A stretch of 8,836 nucleotides of DNA from CAZXNF01 sp050741255 (GCA_050741255.1 JBOIEQ010000171.1:1-8836), one strand, 5' to 3'. Positions 1 through 6,880 are shown, counted from the stretch's first letter. Translations and numbers: made by a program. Notes: generated from the letters alone by a model not told the origin.

Positions 1-15
1 ATAGAGGGGCTATGC
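1..15 (-). other. Hairpin at the outer end of the left repeat (truncated by window edge)
   Basis: ATAG (1-4) pairs with CTAT (10-13) around the loop AGGGG. Bases 14-15 (GC) would pair with GC just outside the window if the stem is the same 6 bp as in the right copy. The base pair 1/13 is A-T here and G-C in the right copy, a compensatory change. In the hda transcript the hairpin would start about 13 nt after the stop codon. It may act as a 3'-end stabiliser or weak terminator, but no U-tract is visible. Confidence 0.55.
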
Positions 16-88
16 GGCCTCCTCGCGCCTAGCATCCGGGCCCTTTTGGCTCAACGCCGCGCACGTTTAGGTCCATACCAGGCTCTAG
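1..88 (-). repeat. Left copy of an inverted ~88-bp dispersed repeat
   Basis: Seen directly: bases 1-88 match the reverse complement of 8747-8834 with 6 mismatches in 88 (left positions 1, 13, 25, 40, 70 and 78); five are transitions. Identity stops sharply inside of base 88, so one boundary is defined (CTAGAGCCTG on the minus strand). The other boundary lies at or beyond the window edge, so the element may be longer than what is visible. On the minus strand it begins inside the last codons of hda and supplies the stop codon. It holds a hairpin at the window edge. It could be a REP-like or MITE-like intergenic element, or the end of a longer IS. I do not recognise it as a named family. Confidence 0.9.
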
Positions 89-739
89 CACCTCGCGTAT
101 GAGCGGCACCGTCACCGCCCGCTTGGCGGCGAGCGAATAACGGTCGAGCGCGTCGAGCAGCGCGAGCAACGACGGCAGGTCGCGCCGCGCGTGCACGAGC
201 AGGTAACTGATCGCCTCGTCGGACAGCCGCAGGCCGCGCCCGTGCGCGTGCCGCCGCAGGGCGTCGGCTTTCTCCTCGTCGGTCAGCGGCTGCAGCCGGA
301 ACACCAGGCCCGCGCCGAGCCGCGTGGCGAGGTCGGGACGCAGCCGCAGGCGGGCCGGCGCGTGCGCGCCAGCGACCAACAGGCGGCATAGACCGGCGGC
401 GGCCGCGTTGCTGAGACTGAACAGGGCGATCTGGGCGTCGGCGTCGAGGCGGTCCACGTCGTCCACCGCCAGCAGTGCGCCCCTGGGCACTGCCTCCGGC
501 GCAGGCAGCGCGTCCGCAGCCGCGACGTATCCGGCGCCCGGGCCGGCGGCCGTCACCGCGGCGCGCAGCAGATGACTCTTGCCGCTGCCGGCCTCGCCCC
601 AGAGATAGAGGCGCGGCTCGTTCCCCGTCCCCGCCGCCAGGTGTTCGACGGCGGCGAGCCCCTCGCGGTTGGCACCGGCCACGAAATTGGCGAACGCGGG
701 CGCATCAGGCGGCGCAATGTCGAGTACGAGCTGGCGCAC
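29..739 (-). CDS. hda: DnaA regulatory inactivator Hda, with a repeat-derived C-terminus
   Basis: AAA+ protein of the DnaA/Hda family. With the DNA-loaded sliding clamp it stimulates hydrolysis of DnaA-bound ATP and so prevents re-initiation of replication. With the GTG start at 739 it has 236 residues: a clamp-binding-like motif QLVLDI at 3-8, Walker A GEAGSGKSHL at 48-57, Walker B LLAVDDVDRL at 89-98, and the conserved PDLATRL segment near 136-141. I chose GTG 739 because the clamp motif normally sits at the extreme N-terminus. The open frame reaches an ATG at 826 (265 residues), which has a weak GCAGG upstream, so the start is unsettled. The gene is divergent from purM, as in other betaproteobacteria. 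Oddity: the family normally ends just after the helix read here as VPLIREV. The last 19 residues and the TAG stop lie inside the flanking repeat. Function is sure; start and tail function are not. Confidence 0.88.
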   Translation of the reverse strand: MRQLVLDIAPPDAPAFANFVAGANREGLAAVEHLAAGTGNEPRLYLWGEAGSGKSHLLRAAVTAAGPGAGYVAAADALPAPEAVPRGALLAVDDVDRLDADAQIALFSLSNAAAAGLCRLLVAGAHAPARLRLRPDLATRLGAGLVFRLQPLTDEEKADALRRHAHGRGLRLSDEAISYLLVHARRDLPSLLALLDALDRYSLAAKRAVTVPLIREVLEPGMDLNVRGVEPKGPGC

Positions 740-869
740 GGGAGTGGAAATCGGTGGAGAACCAAGAAGCGGAGCGGGGAGACGCGCCCATCGGCTAAAA
801 TTCGGCCCGGCAGACGCTGCAGTCATCTTATCAAACCTGCCACCCCTACTTCAGCCCGCCGACCCCATC
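740..869. promoter_or_regulatory. Divergent hda/purM control region with a candidate purM -10
   Basis: About 130 bp lie between the two preferred starts. On the plus strand TAAAAT at 796-801, in the context GCTAAAATTC, is a plausible -10. The same core appears before mscS and, on the minus strand, before rpmB. No convincing -35 is seen 17 bp upstream of it. Initiation near 808 would give purM a leader of about 60 nt. For hda I see no clear promoter; GATAAG near 827 on the minus strand is only suggestive. If hda really starts at 826, part of this region is coding. Confidence 0.4.
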
Positions 870-1916
870 TTGAACACCCCTTCCGCACCCAAACCCCTCA
901 CTTACCGCGACGCGGGGGTGGACATCGACGCGGGCGACGCGCTGGTGGAGAACATCAAGCCCTTCGCCAAACGCACGCTGCGCCCTGAAGTGATGGCCGG
1001 CATCGGCGGATTCGGCGCCCTGTGCGCCATCCCCAAGGGCTACCGCGAACCCGTGCTGGTCTCGGGCACCGACGGCGTCGGCACGAAGCTCAAGCTCGCC
1101 TTCGAATTCGACCGCCATGACACGATCGGCATCGATCTCGTGGCCATGAGCGTGAACGACATCCTCGTGCAGGGCGCCGAGCCGCTGTTCTTCCTCGATT
1201 ACTTCGCCTGCGGCAAGCTCGACGTGGCGCGCGCGACCGACGTCGTGAAGGGCGTGGCCCAGGGTTGCGAACTCGCCGGCTGCGCGCTGATCGGCGGCGA
1301 GACGGCGGAAATGCCGGACATGTATCCGCCCGGCGAATACGATCTGGCGGGCTTCGCGGTCGGCGTGGTCGAGAAAAGCCGGATCCTCGACGGCAAATCG
1401 ATCGCCGCAGGCGACGTGGTGCTGGGTCTCGCCTCGAGCGGCGCGCATTCCAACGGCTATTCGCTGATCCGCCGCATCCTCGCGCGCGCCAAACCCGATC
1501 TCGCGGCCGATTTCCACGGCCGCCCGCTGCGCGACGCCATCCTCGCGCCGACGCGCATCTACGTGAAGCCGCTGCTGAAGCTGCTGGCGGCCGTGCCGGT
1601 CAAGGGCCTCGCCCACATCACGGGCGGCGGACTGGTGGACAACGTGCCGCGCATCCTGCCGGACGGCGTGACGGCGGAGCTCAAGCGCGCGGCGTGGCCG
1701 CGGCTGCCGCTCTTCGACTGGCTGCAGCGCGAGGGCAACGTCGATGATGCGGAAATGCACCGCGTCTTCAACTGCGGCATCGGCATGGTGCTGGTGGTCG
1801 CGGCCGGCGATGCCGACGCGGCATTGAAACTGCTCGCGGCAGAGGGCGAACAGGCCTACCGCATCGGCACGATCCGCGCGCGCCGCGGCGACGAAGCGCA
1901 AACCATCGTCGTCTAG
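870..1916 (+). CDS. purM: Phosphoribosylformylglycinamidine cyclo-ligase (AIR synthetase)
   Basis: Cytosolic step 5 of de novo purine synthesis: ATP-dependent cyclisation of FGAM to AIR. From the TTG at 870 the product has 348 residues, normal for the family. It opens close to the conserved LTYRDAGVDIDAGDALV. Family motifs seen are SGTDGVGTKL (65-74), IGIDLVAMSVNDI (87-99) and GGETAEMP (142-149); a glycine-rich HITGGGL segment follows in the C-terminal half. The frame is open upstream to an ATG at 669, but that region overlaps hda and does not look like PurM. TTG 870 therefore fits best, although no Shine-Dalgarno is visible before it. The stop is 14 bp before purN. It is the first gene of the probable operon and is divergent from hda. 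Confidence 0.95.
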   Translation: MNTPSAPKPLTYRDAGVDIDAGDALVENIKPFAKRTLRPEVMAGIGGFGALCAIPKGYREPVLVSGTDGVGTKLKLAFEFDRHDTIGIDLVAMSVNDILVQGAEPLFFLDYFACGKLDVARATDVVKGVAQGCELAGCALIGGETAEMPDMYPPGEYDLAGFAVGVVEKSRILDGKSIAAGDVVLGLASSGAHSNGYSLIRRILARAKPDLAADFHGRPLRDAILAPTRIYVKPLLKLLAAVPVKGLAHITGGGLVDNVPRILPDGVTAELKRAAWPRLPLFDWLQREGNVDDAEMHRVFNCGIGMVLVVAAGDADAALKLLAAEGEQAYRIGTIRARRGDEAQTIVV

Positions 1917-1930
1917 CGCATTTGTCCGCC

Positions 1931-2569
1931 ATGAAAAGGCTCGTCATCCTGATCTCGGGCCGCGGCAGCAACATGGAAGTCCTGCTCAAGGCGGGCCTGC
2001 CGGCCACCGTCGCCGCCGTCATCAGCAACGATCCCGCCGCGAAGGGCCTGGACACCGCGCGCGCCAGGGGCATCACGGCCGAAGTCGTACCGCATCGCGA
2101 CTACGCCGACCGTGCCGCCTTCGATGCCGCGCTGATGCGCGCGATCGACGCGCACCAACCTGATCTGGTGGTACTCGCCGGCTTCATGCGCATCCTGACC
2201 GCAGAATTCGTCGCGCACTACACGGGACGGCTGCTCAATATCCACCCGTCGCTGCTGCCCGCGTATCCGGGCCTGCACACGCACCGGCAGGCGCTTGCGG
2301 CCGGCGTGAAGGTGCACGGCTGCACGGTGCACTTCGTGACGCCGCAGCTCGACCACGGCCCCATCGTGATCCAGGCGGCCGTGCCGGTGCTGCCGGAAGA
2401 TGACGAGCACCGTCTCGCCGCGCGCGTGCTCGCGCAGGAGCACCGCATCTACCCGCAGGCGGTACGCTGGTTCTGCGAAGACCGGCTCGCCATCCGTAAC
2501 GGCTGCGTCAGCCTGCGCGACGGGCCGACGGCGGCGGGGGCACTCGTGTCACCGCCGGCGGCGGCTTGA
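1931..2569 (+). CDS. purN: Phosphoribosylglycinamide formyltransferase (GAR transformylase)
   Basis: Step 3 of purine synthesis: transfers a formyl group from 10-formyl-tetrahydrofolate to GAR. It has 212 residues from ATG 1931, the usual family size. Visible are the N-terminal phosphate-binding loop GRGSN (10-14), the catalytic segment NIHPSLLP giving Asn103 and His105, and the catalytic Asp141 in QLDHGPI, corresponding to the E. coli N106/H108/D144 triad. A TTG at 1922 in the same frame would add three residues, but the ATG gives the normal start MKRLVILISGRGSN. It sits 14 bp after purM and 13 bp before the DUF3108 gene, implying co-transcription. The last 10-15 residues are Ala/Pro-rich and are unlikely to be part of the catalytic fold. 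Confidence 0.96.
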   Translation: MKRLVILISGRGSNMEVLLKAGLPATVAAVISNDPAAKGLDTARARGITAEVVPHRDYADRAAFDAALMRAIDAHQPDLVVLAGFMRILTAEFVAHYTGRLLNIHPSLLPAYPGLHTHRQALAAGVKVHGCTVHFVTPQLDHGPIVIQAAVPVLPEDDEHRLAARVLAQEHRIYPQAVRWFCEDRLAIRNGCVSLRDGPTAAGALVSPPAAA

Positions 2570-2582
2570 GCGTTAAGCCCTC

Positions 2583-3608
2583 ATGAGCCCCACCTTCAAG
2601 CGCATTGCCCTGTTCGCCGCGTTGTCGCTCGCCGCGCACGCCGTGACGCTGGGCGGACTGCGCATTGCGGTGCCGGAAGCAGACGCGCCGGAAGTGCTGG
2701 AAACCCGCCTGGAACCCCAGGCGAAAGCGGTTCCCGCCCCGGTCGCCGCCCCCACGCCGCGCCGGGCCACGCCACGCGCCGCACCGCCGCCGACGCCCGC
2801 ATCGCCGGCCCTTACGCTGCCCGGGCCGTCCCCGGCGCCGCGCGAGCAGGTGGCGGTGGCCGAAACCAGCGTCCCTGTCGCCGACCTGCCGCCCGAAACC
2901 CCGACGACAGCGCCCGCCCCACCGGAACCCGCAGCCCCGCTGGCGGTGCGTCAACTGCCCAGGCACGGCGAGATCCGCTACCAGGTGTTCTACGGCACCG
3001 ACAAATTCTCGGTCGGCGCCGCACAAGCGGTGTGGGACACAACCGACAGCACCTACCGCATCCGCAGCCAGGCGGAGACCGAAGGCCTGGCCGAGCTCTT
3101 CGCCTCGCGTCGCTTTTCGTACGTGAGCGAGGGCCGCGTCACCCCCACCGGCCTGCAGCCTGACGCGCTGCTGGTATCGCGCGCGCGCCGCGGCCGCAGT
3201 GACGACTTCACCACGCGCTTCGACTGGGCGGTGCGCGAGCTGACCCTGGGCCCGCAGGCCGTCGCGCGACAGGTGCCGCTCGCCACGGGCACGCAGGACA
3301 TCGTGAGCTTCACCTACCAGCTTGCGCTGCTGCCGCTCGCGCCCGGCCGTCTCGAACTGATCGTCACCAACGGCTTCAAGCTGGAGACCTACGAGGTCGA
3401 AGTGGGCAACGAAGAACTGCTCGAAACGCCGCTCGGAAACCTGCGTACCGTGCCGCTGCGGCAGATCCGCCGGCCGAACAAGGAAGGCGTCGAAATCTGG
3501 CTCGCGCTCGACTACCACCGCCTGCCCGTCCGCGTGCGCTTCCTCGACCGTGAGGGCCGCATGTCGGGCGAACAACTCGCGACCTCGATCCGTGTCAGCG
3601 CGGAGTAA
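2583..3608 (+). CDS. DUF3108-domain envelope protein with a TonB-like N-terminus
   Basis: It has 341 residues from ATG 2583. Residues about 8-28 form one hydrophobic helix after a short basic start, likely an inner-membrane anchor (or uncleaved signal) with the rest in the periplasm. The helix contains Ser15-x3-His19, the SxxxH pattern found in TonB-type anchors. Residues about 45-120 are a Pro/Ala/Thr-rich linker of low complexity. From about 127 (GEIRYQVFYG) to the end it resembles the DUF3108 family: a beta-rich domain containing GTQDIVSFTYQLALLPL and a late EIWLALDYHRLPVRVRF. The molecular function of DUF3108 is not known to me. The gene follows purN by 13 bp, a placement I recall from other betaproteobacteria. 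I infer an envelope role from the N-terminus only. Confidence 0.85.
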   Translation: MSPTFKRIALFAALSLAAHAVTLGGLRIAVPEADAPEVLETRLEPQAKAVPAPVAAPTPRRATPRAAPPPTPASPALTLPGPSPAPREQVAVAETSVPVADLPPETPTTAPAPPEPAAPLAVRQLPRHGEIRYQVFYGTDKFSVGAAQAVWDTTDSTYRIRSQAETEGLAELFASRRFSYVSEGRVTPTGLQPDALLVSRARRGRSDDFTTRFDWAVRELTLGPQAVARQVPLATGTQDIVSFTYQLALLPLAPGRLELIVTNGFKLETYEVEVGNEELLETPLGNLRTVPLRQIRRPNKEGVEIWLALDYHRLPVRVRFLDREGRMSGEQLATSIRVSAE

Positions 3609-3659
3609 GCCGCCGCGCGCGGGCGGCCGCTTGCGACCGGCGGCGGACGCGCGCAAGCG
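3609..3659 (+). other. Two GC-rich inverted repeats after the DUF3108 stop codon
   Basis: GCCGCC (3609-3614) pairs with GGCGGC (3622-3627) around a 7-base loop. CGCTTGCG (3628-3635) pairs perfectly with CGCAAGCG (3652-3659) around a 16-base loop. No T-run follows either, so they are not a standard terminator. If the methyltransferase starts at 3727, they occupy part of a non-coding stretch of about 118 bp, unlike the 13-14 bp spacings elsewhere in the operon. They could affect mRNA processing or be chance in very GC-rich DNA. Bases 3660-3726 show nothing else. Confidence 0.35.
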
Positions 3660-3726
3660 CGGCGACGATCGCCCCCGACGTCCGTTGCGGGCCGGCGAGA
3701 CACCGGTCGCAGCCGACGACAAACTC

Positions 3727-4974
3727 GTGCCCGTGCACGAAGCGGTGCGGGCCCTGGGCCTGATGCTGAACGCCGCGAGCCCGGCCGACCGCGCACTGCA
3801 CGCGTTCTTCCGCGCCCACGCGCACTTCGGCCAGCGCGACCGCGCGTTTATCGCCGAAACCGCGTTCGGGGCGCTGCGGCACCGCAGGGTGCTGGAAGCA
3901 CTGCTGCCCCGCGTAACGCCGCATCTGCTCGTGCTCGGCACGCTGGCGCGCTTCGAAGGCTGGAGCGCGCAGCGACTCGCGCCCTACGCGGAACACGGCG
4001 ATCTCGAACTCATGGCGCAACTGAAAGCGGGCCGGCTGGAAGACCTGCCGCTCGCCGTGCGCGCCGAACTGCCCGACTGGGTGGTGACCCGGCTGGAAGC
4101 CACGCACGACGCGGACGCCATCCTCGCGCTGGGCCGCGCGCTGGCCGCCCAGGCGCCACTCGATCTGCGCGTCAACACGATGAGCGCCACGCGCGAGACC
4201 GTGCTGGCGCAGCTCGCCGCCGAGGGCGTCCCGGCGCAGGCCACGCCGCACTCGCCGCTCGGCGTGCGCGTGCCCGCGCGCACGGCGCTCCAGAAGCATC
4301 CGCTGTTCCTGGGCGGCAAGGTGGAAGTGCAGGACGAGGGCAGCCAGTTGCTGTGCCTGCTGGTGGCCCCGCGGCGCGGCGAACTGGTGATCGATTTCTG
4401 CGCCGGCGCCGGCGGCAAGACGCTCGCGCTCGGCGCGCTCATGCAGTCGCACGGCCGCGTCTACGCCTACGACGTGTCGGCCTCGCGCATCGAAAAGCTC
4501 GGCCCGCGCCTGCGGCGCTCGGGGCTCTCCAACGTGCATCCGCAGGTGATCTCGTCGGAGAACGACATCCGCATCAAGCGGCTCGCCGGCAAGGCCGACC
4601 GCGTGCTGGTGGACGCGCCATGCAGCGGCCTCGGCACGTTGCGCCGCAACCCCGATCTCAAGTGGCGCATGCAGGAGTCCGGCATCGCCGAGCTCGCCGA
4701 AAAGCAGGCGCGCCTGCTCGCCGCCGCCGCGCGGCTGGTCAAGCCCGGCGGCCGGCTGGTCTACGCCACCTGCAGCATCCTCGGCGAGGAGAACGAAGCG
4801 ATCGCGGACACCTTCGCCGCCGCGCATCCCGAATTCAAGCCCGTCGCGTGCAATGACATCCTGGCCATGCAGCGGGTGGCGCTCGATACCGGCCCTTATT
4901 TCAAGCTCTCCCCGGCGGTGCACGGCACCGACGGCTTCTTCGCGGCGGTGTTCGAGCGCGCCAAGGCGTCATGA
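3727..4974 (+). CDS. RsmB/NOP-family RNA (cytosine-5) methyltransferase
   Basis: SAM-dependent m5C methyltransferase acting on rRNA or tRNA. With the GTG at 3727 it has 415 residues, typical for the family. The N-terminal ~140 residues are helical and NusB-like, including FGQRDRAFIAETAFGALR. The Rossmann catalytic domain follows: SAM-binding motif VIDFCAGAGGKT (221-232), motif IV DAPCSG with Cys299, and motif VI YATCS with Cys349. These are the two cysteines used for release and catalysis in this family. The frame is open to an ATG at 3550 inside the DUF3108 gene, but those ~59 residues are Arg-rich and unlike the family. No clear Shine-Dalgarno supports any start. Classical rsmB usually sits with fmt, so this is probably a paralogue and I give no symbol. 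The stop overlaps the next start (ATGA, 4971-4974). Confidence 0.9.
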   Translation: MPVHEAVRALGLMLNAASPADRALHAFFRAHAHFGQRDRAFIAETAFGALRHRRVLEALLPRVTPHLLVLGTLARFEGWSAQRLAPYAEHGDLELMAQLKAGRLEDLPLAVRAELPDWVVTRLEATHDADAILALGRALAAQAPLDLRVNTMSATRETVLAQLAAEGVPAQATPHSPLGVRVPARTALQKHPLFLGGKVEVQDEGSQLLCLLVAPRRGELVIDFCAGAGGKTLALGALMQSHGRVYAYDVSASRIEKLGPRLRRSGLSNVHPQVISSENDIRIKRLAGKADRVLVDAPCSGLGTLRRNPDLKWRMQESGIAELAEKQARLLAAAARLVKPGGRLVYATCSILGEENEAIADTFAAAHPEFKPVACNDILAMQRVALDTGPYFKLSPAVHGTDGFFAAVFERAKAS

Positions 4975-5537
4975 AGGCGCGGCGCCTCTGGTGCGCGGCG
5001 CTCGCGCTGTGCAGTGGCCCCGCGTTCGCGCAACCCGTCACGCCGCCCGCGGAAAGCGCGCCGTTTCCCGCGCAGGGCACCGTGCAGTTCGCCTTCTCGC
5101 CGGGCCGCGACGGCGCGACCCTCATCATCGAGGCGATCGACGGCGCCCGCACACAGGTGCTGGTGCAGGCCTACAGCTTCACGCACCGGCGGATCGGCGC
5201 GGCGCTGATCCGCGCCCAGCGGCGCGGCGTGGAAGTGATGGTGGTCGCCGACGACGGCCAGACCCGCGGCGCGGAGGCCAAGCTCTACCGCAGCCTGCGC
5301 AACGCCCGCATCGAGGTGCGGCTCGACAACCAGCACAGCGCGGCGCACAACAAGGTGATGGTCATCGACGCCGACACCGCCGGCTGCGCGGTCGTCACCG
5401 GCAGCTACAACTTCACGCACGCGGCGGAAGACAAGAACGCCGAGAACGTGCTGGTGCTGCGCGGCAACCGGCCGCTGTGCGCCGCCTACCGCGACAACTG
5501 GCGGCGCCACCAGCTGCATTCGCAGTCCATCCGCTGA
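4971..5537 (+). CDS. Secreted single-HKD phospholipase D family nuclease-like protein
   Basis: It has 188 residues. The first 20 form a signal peptide: basic KARR, hydrophobic core, and AFA just before Gln21, a good signal-peptidase I site. The likely location is therefore the periplasm. One HKD motif is seen: His126-x-Lys128-x4-Asp133, followed by GSYNFT (144-149) and a downstream Glu/Asn segment AEDKNAEN. A single HKD in a protein of this size matches the Nuc-type endonucleases, which work as homodimers and hydrolyse phosphodiester bonds. Nuclease rather than lipase activity is inferred from size and architecture. It is translationally coupled to the methyltransferase by a 4-base ATGA overlap. 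Cys13 lies within the signal region but the preceding Leu makes a lipobox unlikely. Confidence 0.9.
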   Translation: MKARRLWCAALALCSGPAFAQPVTPPAESAPFPAQGTVQFAFSPGRDGATLIIEAIDGARTQVLVQAYSFTHRRIGAALIRAQRRGVEVMVVADDGQTRGAEAKLYRSLRNARIEVRLDNQHSAAHNKVMVIDADTAGCAVVTGSYNFTHAAEDKNAENVLVLRGNRPLCAAYRDNWRRHQLHSQSIR

Positions 5538-5568
5538 ATCGCCGCGCGGGCGGCACCGGGTCGTGCGC

Positions 5569-5574
5569 TAGAAT
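5569..5574 (+). promoter_or_regulatory. Candidate -10 element immediately before mscS
   Basis: TAGAAT in the context GCTAGAATTCCGC ends five bases before the ATG at 5580. Normal spacing would put the transcription start at or next to the ATG, giving a nearly leaderless mRNA. The same TARAATTC core lies before purM and rpmB. No -35 is recognisable 17 bp upstream, so this is tentative; mscS may instead be read through from the PLD gene 42 bp upstream. Confidence 0.3.
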
Positions 5575-5579
5575 TCCGC

Positions 5580-6836
5580 ATGGATTTCTCCGCCCTTGCC
5601 GATACCCTGACCGGCGCGCTGGCCGCGTTCCGTCAGCCGCGCACCGCCTGGCAATGGTTCGTCATCGGCCTGGCGCTCGCCGCCGGACTGGCGGCGCACA
5701 TCGCGGTGCGGCGTTACGTGGGACGGCTGCTCGCGGCCGGCAACGCCCGGCAGCAGCAATTGTGGCTGCAGCGCCTCGTCTTCCCGGGGGCGGCGCTGGT
5801 GGTGGCGCTGATCGGACGTGCGGTGCTGAAGATCTCGCAGCCCACCCACCTGCTGAACGTCGCCGTCGCCCTGCTGCTCGCCATGATCATCGTGCGGGCG
5901 GTGGAACACGCGCTGCGCTACGTCTTCTCCCCCAGCGGCTGGCTGTCCGCCGTCATCCGCGTCATTGCGACGGTGGTCTGGATCGGCGCCGCGTTGCACC
6001 TGCTCGGGCTCGCGCCGGCCGTCCTCGAATTCCTCGACGCGATCGCCCTGTCGATCGGCAAGACCCGCATCTCGCTGCTCGACGTCGCGCAGGGAACGCT
6101 GTCCGTCGCGATCGCGCTGGTGATCGGCCTGTCGGTCAGCCGCTTCGCCGAACACCGGGTGATGGGCGCGGACAGCGTCGACATCAACATGCGGGTGATG
6201 TTCGCGAAGCTCGCCCGCGCGATCTGCATGGTGATCGCCCTGCTGGTGGCGCTCCCGGCGGTGGGCATCGACCTCACCGCGCTGTCGGTGTTCGGCGGCG
6301 CGCTGGGCGTGGGCCTCGGGCTGGGCCTGCAGAAGATCGCCAGCAACTACGTCAGCGGCTTCATCATCCTGCTCGACCGCTCGGTCAAGATCGGCGACAG
6401 CGTCACCATCGATGGCCGCAGCGGCACCCTCACCCATATGACCTCGCGCTACGTGGTGGTGCGGGGCGGCGACGGCACCGAAGCGCTCATCCCCAACGAC
6501 ACGCTGATCACCTCCACCGTCATCAACCAGACCTACAGCGACCGCCAGGCGCGCGCGTCCGTGCTGGTGACGGTGGCCCCCACCGCGGACGTGGACCGCG
6601 TCCTGGCGCTCATGACCGAAGCGGCAGCGCAGCATCCCCAAGTGCTCCGGCGCCCGGCGCCTAGCGCCAACATCCGCCTCTGGACGGACTACGGCCTGCA
6701 GCTCGAACTGGGGGTCTGGTACGAACAGCCCGCGGGTCCGGTCGCGTCCGACCTGCAACTGGCGCTCTGGCGGACCTTCCGGGACCACGGCATCGCGCTC
6801 GCCGCGCCACGCTCTGCAACCCTGCCCCCTCAGTAA
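5580..6836 (+). CDS. MscS-family small-conductance mechanosensitive ion channel
   Basis: Inner-membrane channel that opens under membrane tension to release solutes during hypo-osmotic shock. It has 418 residues. Hydrophobic segments lie near 23-43, 66-84, 90-106, 122-145, 166-187 and 212-229. The Gly/Ala-rich pore helix at about 234-263 contains GVGLGLGLQKIASNYVSGF, the hallmark of MscS TM3. The beta domain follows (DRSVKIGDSVTIDG, then the RYVVVRGGDGTEALIPND segment) and a C-terminal alpha/beta domain to about 405. It has more N-terminal helices than the 286-residue E. coli MscS, so it belongs to a medium-length subgroup and I give no gene symbol. The ATG lacks a Shine-Dalgarno and lies next to a -10-like box. 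Confidence 0.94.
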   Translation: MDFSALADTLTGALAAFRQPRTAWQWFVIGLALAAGLAAHIAVRRYVGRLLAAGNARQQQLWLQRLVFPGAALVVALIGRAVLKISQPTHLLNVAVALLLAMIIVRAVEHALRYVFSPSGWLSAVIRVIATVVWIGAALHLLGLAPAVLEFLDAIALSIGKTRISLLDVAQGTLSVAIALVIGLSVSRFAEHRVMGADSVDINMRVMFAKLARAICMVIALLVALPAVGIDLTALSVFGGALGVGLGLGLQKIASNYVSGFIILLDRSVKIGDSVTIDGRSGTLTHMTSRYVVVRGGDGTEALIPNDTLITSTVINQTYSDRQARASVLVTVAPTADVDRVLALMTEAAAQHPQVLRRPAPSANIRLWTDYGLQLELGVWYEQPAGPVASDLQLALWRTFRDHGIALAAPRSATLPPQ

Positions 6837-6856
6837 AATAATCTTTTATATTCAAT

Positions 6857-6880
6857 GGCTTGTTTTCCTGACAGCAAGCC
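6857..6880 (+). promoter_or_regulatory. Inverted repeat spanning the desaturase -35 (possible operator)
   Basis: GGCTTG (6857-6862) and CAAGCC (6875-6880) form a perfect 6-bp inverted repeat separated by 12 bases. The candidate -35 CTGACA (6868-6873) lies wholly in the spacer. This geometry would suit a dimeric regulator acting on the desaturase promoter. It may also be chance; a 6-bp match of this kind is weak evidence alone. Confidence 0.3.

Noticed and set aside
827..835. TTATCAAAC-like 9-mer near hda as a DnaA box
   Set aside because: It matches the consensus TTATCCACA poorly and stands alone, so it is not supported.
846..1901. Long minus-strand open frame (351 codons) opposite purM; similar long shadow frames at 2508-3941, 3595-4923, 5568-6788 and 6969-8159 (minus) and 4853-6664 (plus)
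   Set aside because: High GC leaves few stop codons in alternate frames. The translations are Arg/His/Ala-rich with no family features, and the opposite or overlapping frames encode clear conserved proteins.
3609..3659. Stem-loops after the DUF3108 gene as an intrinsic terminator
   Set aside because: No T-run follows either stem and the downstream gene is on the same strand.
4971..5537. PLD-family gene as an anti-phage nuclease effector
   Set aside because: It carries a signal peptide and is coupled to an RNA methyltransferase in a housekeeping operon; nothing links it to defence genes.
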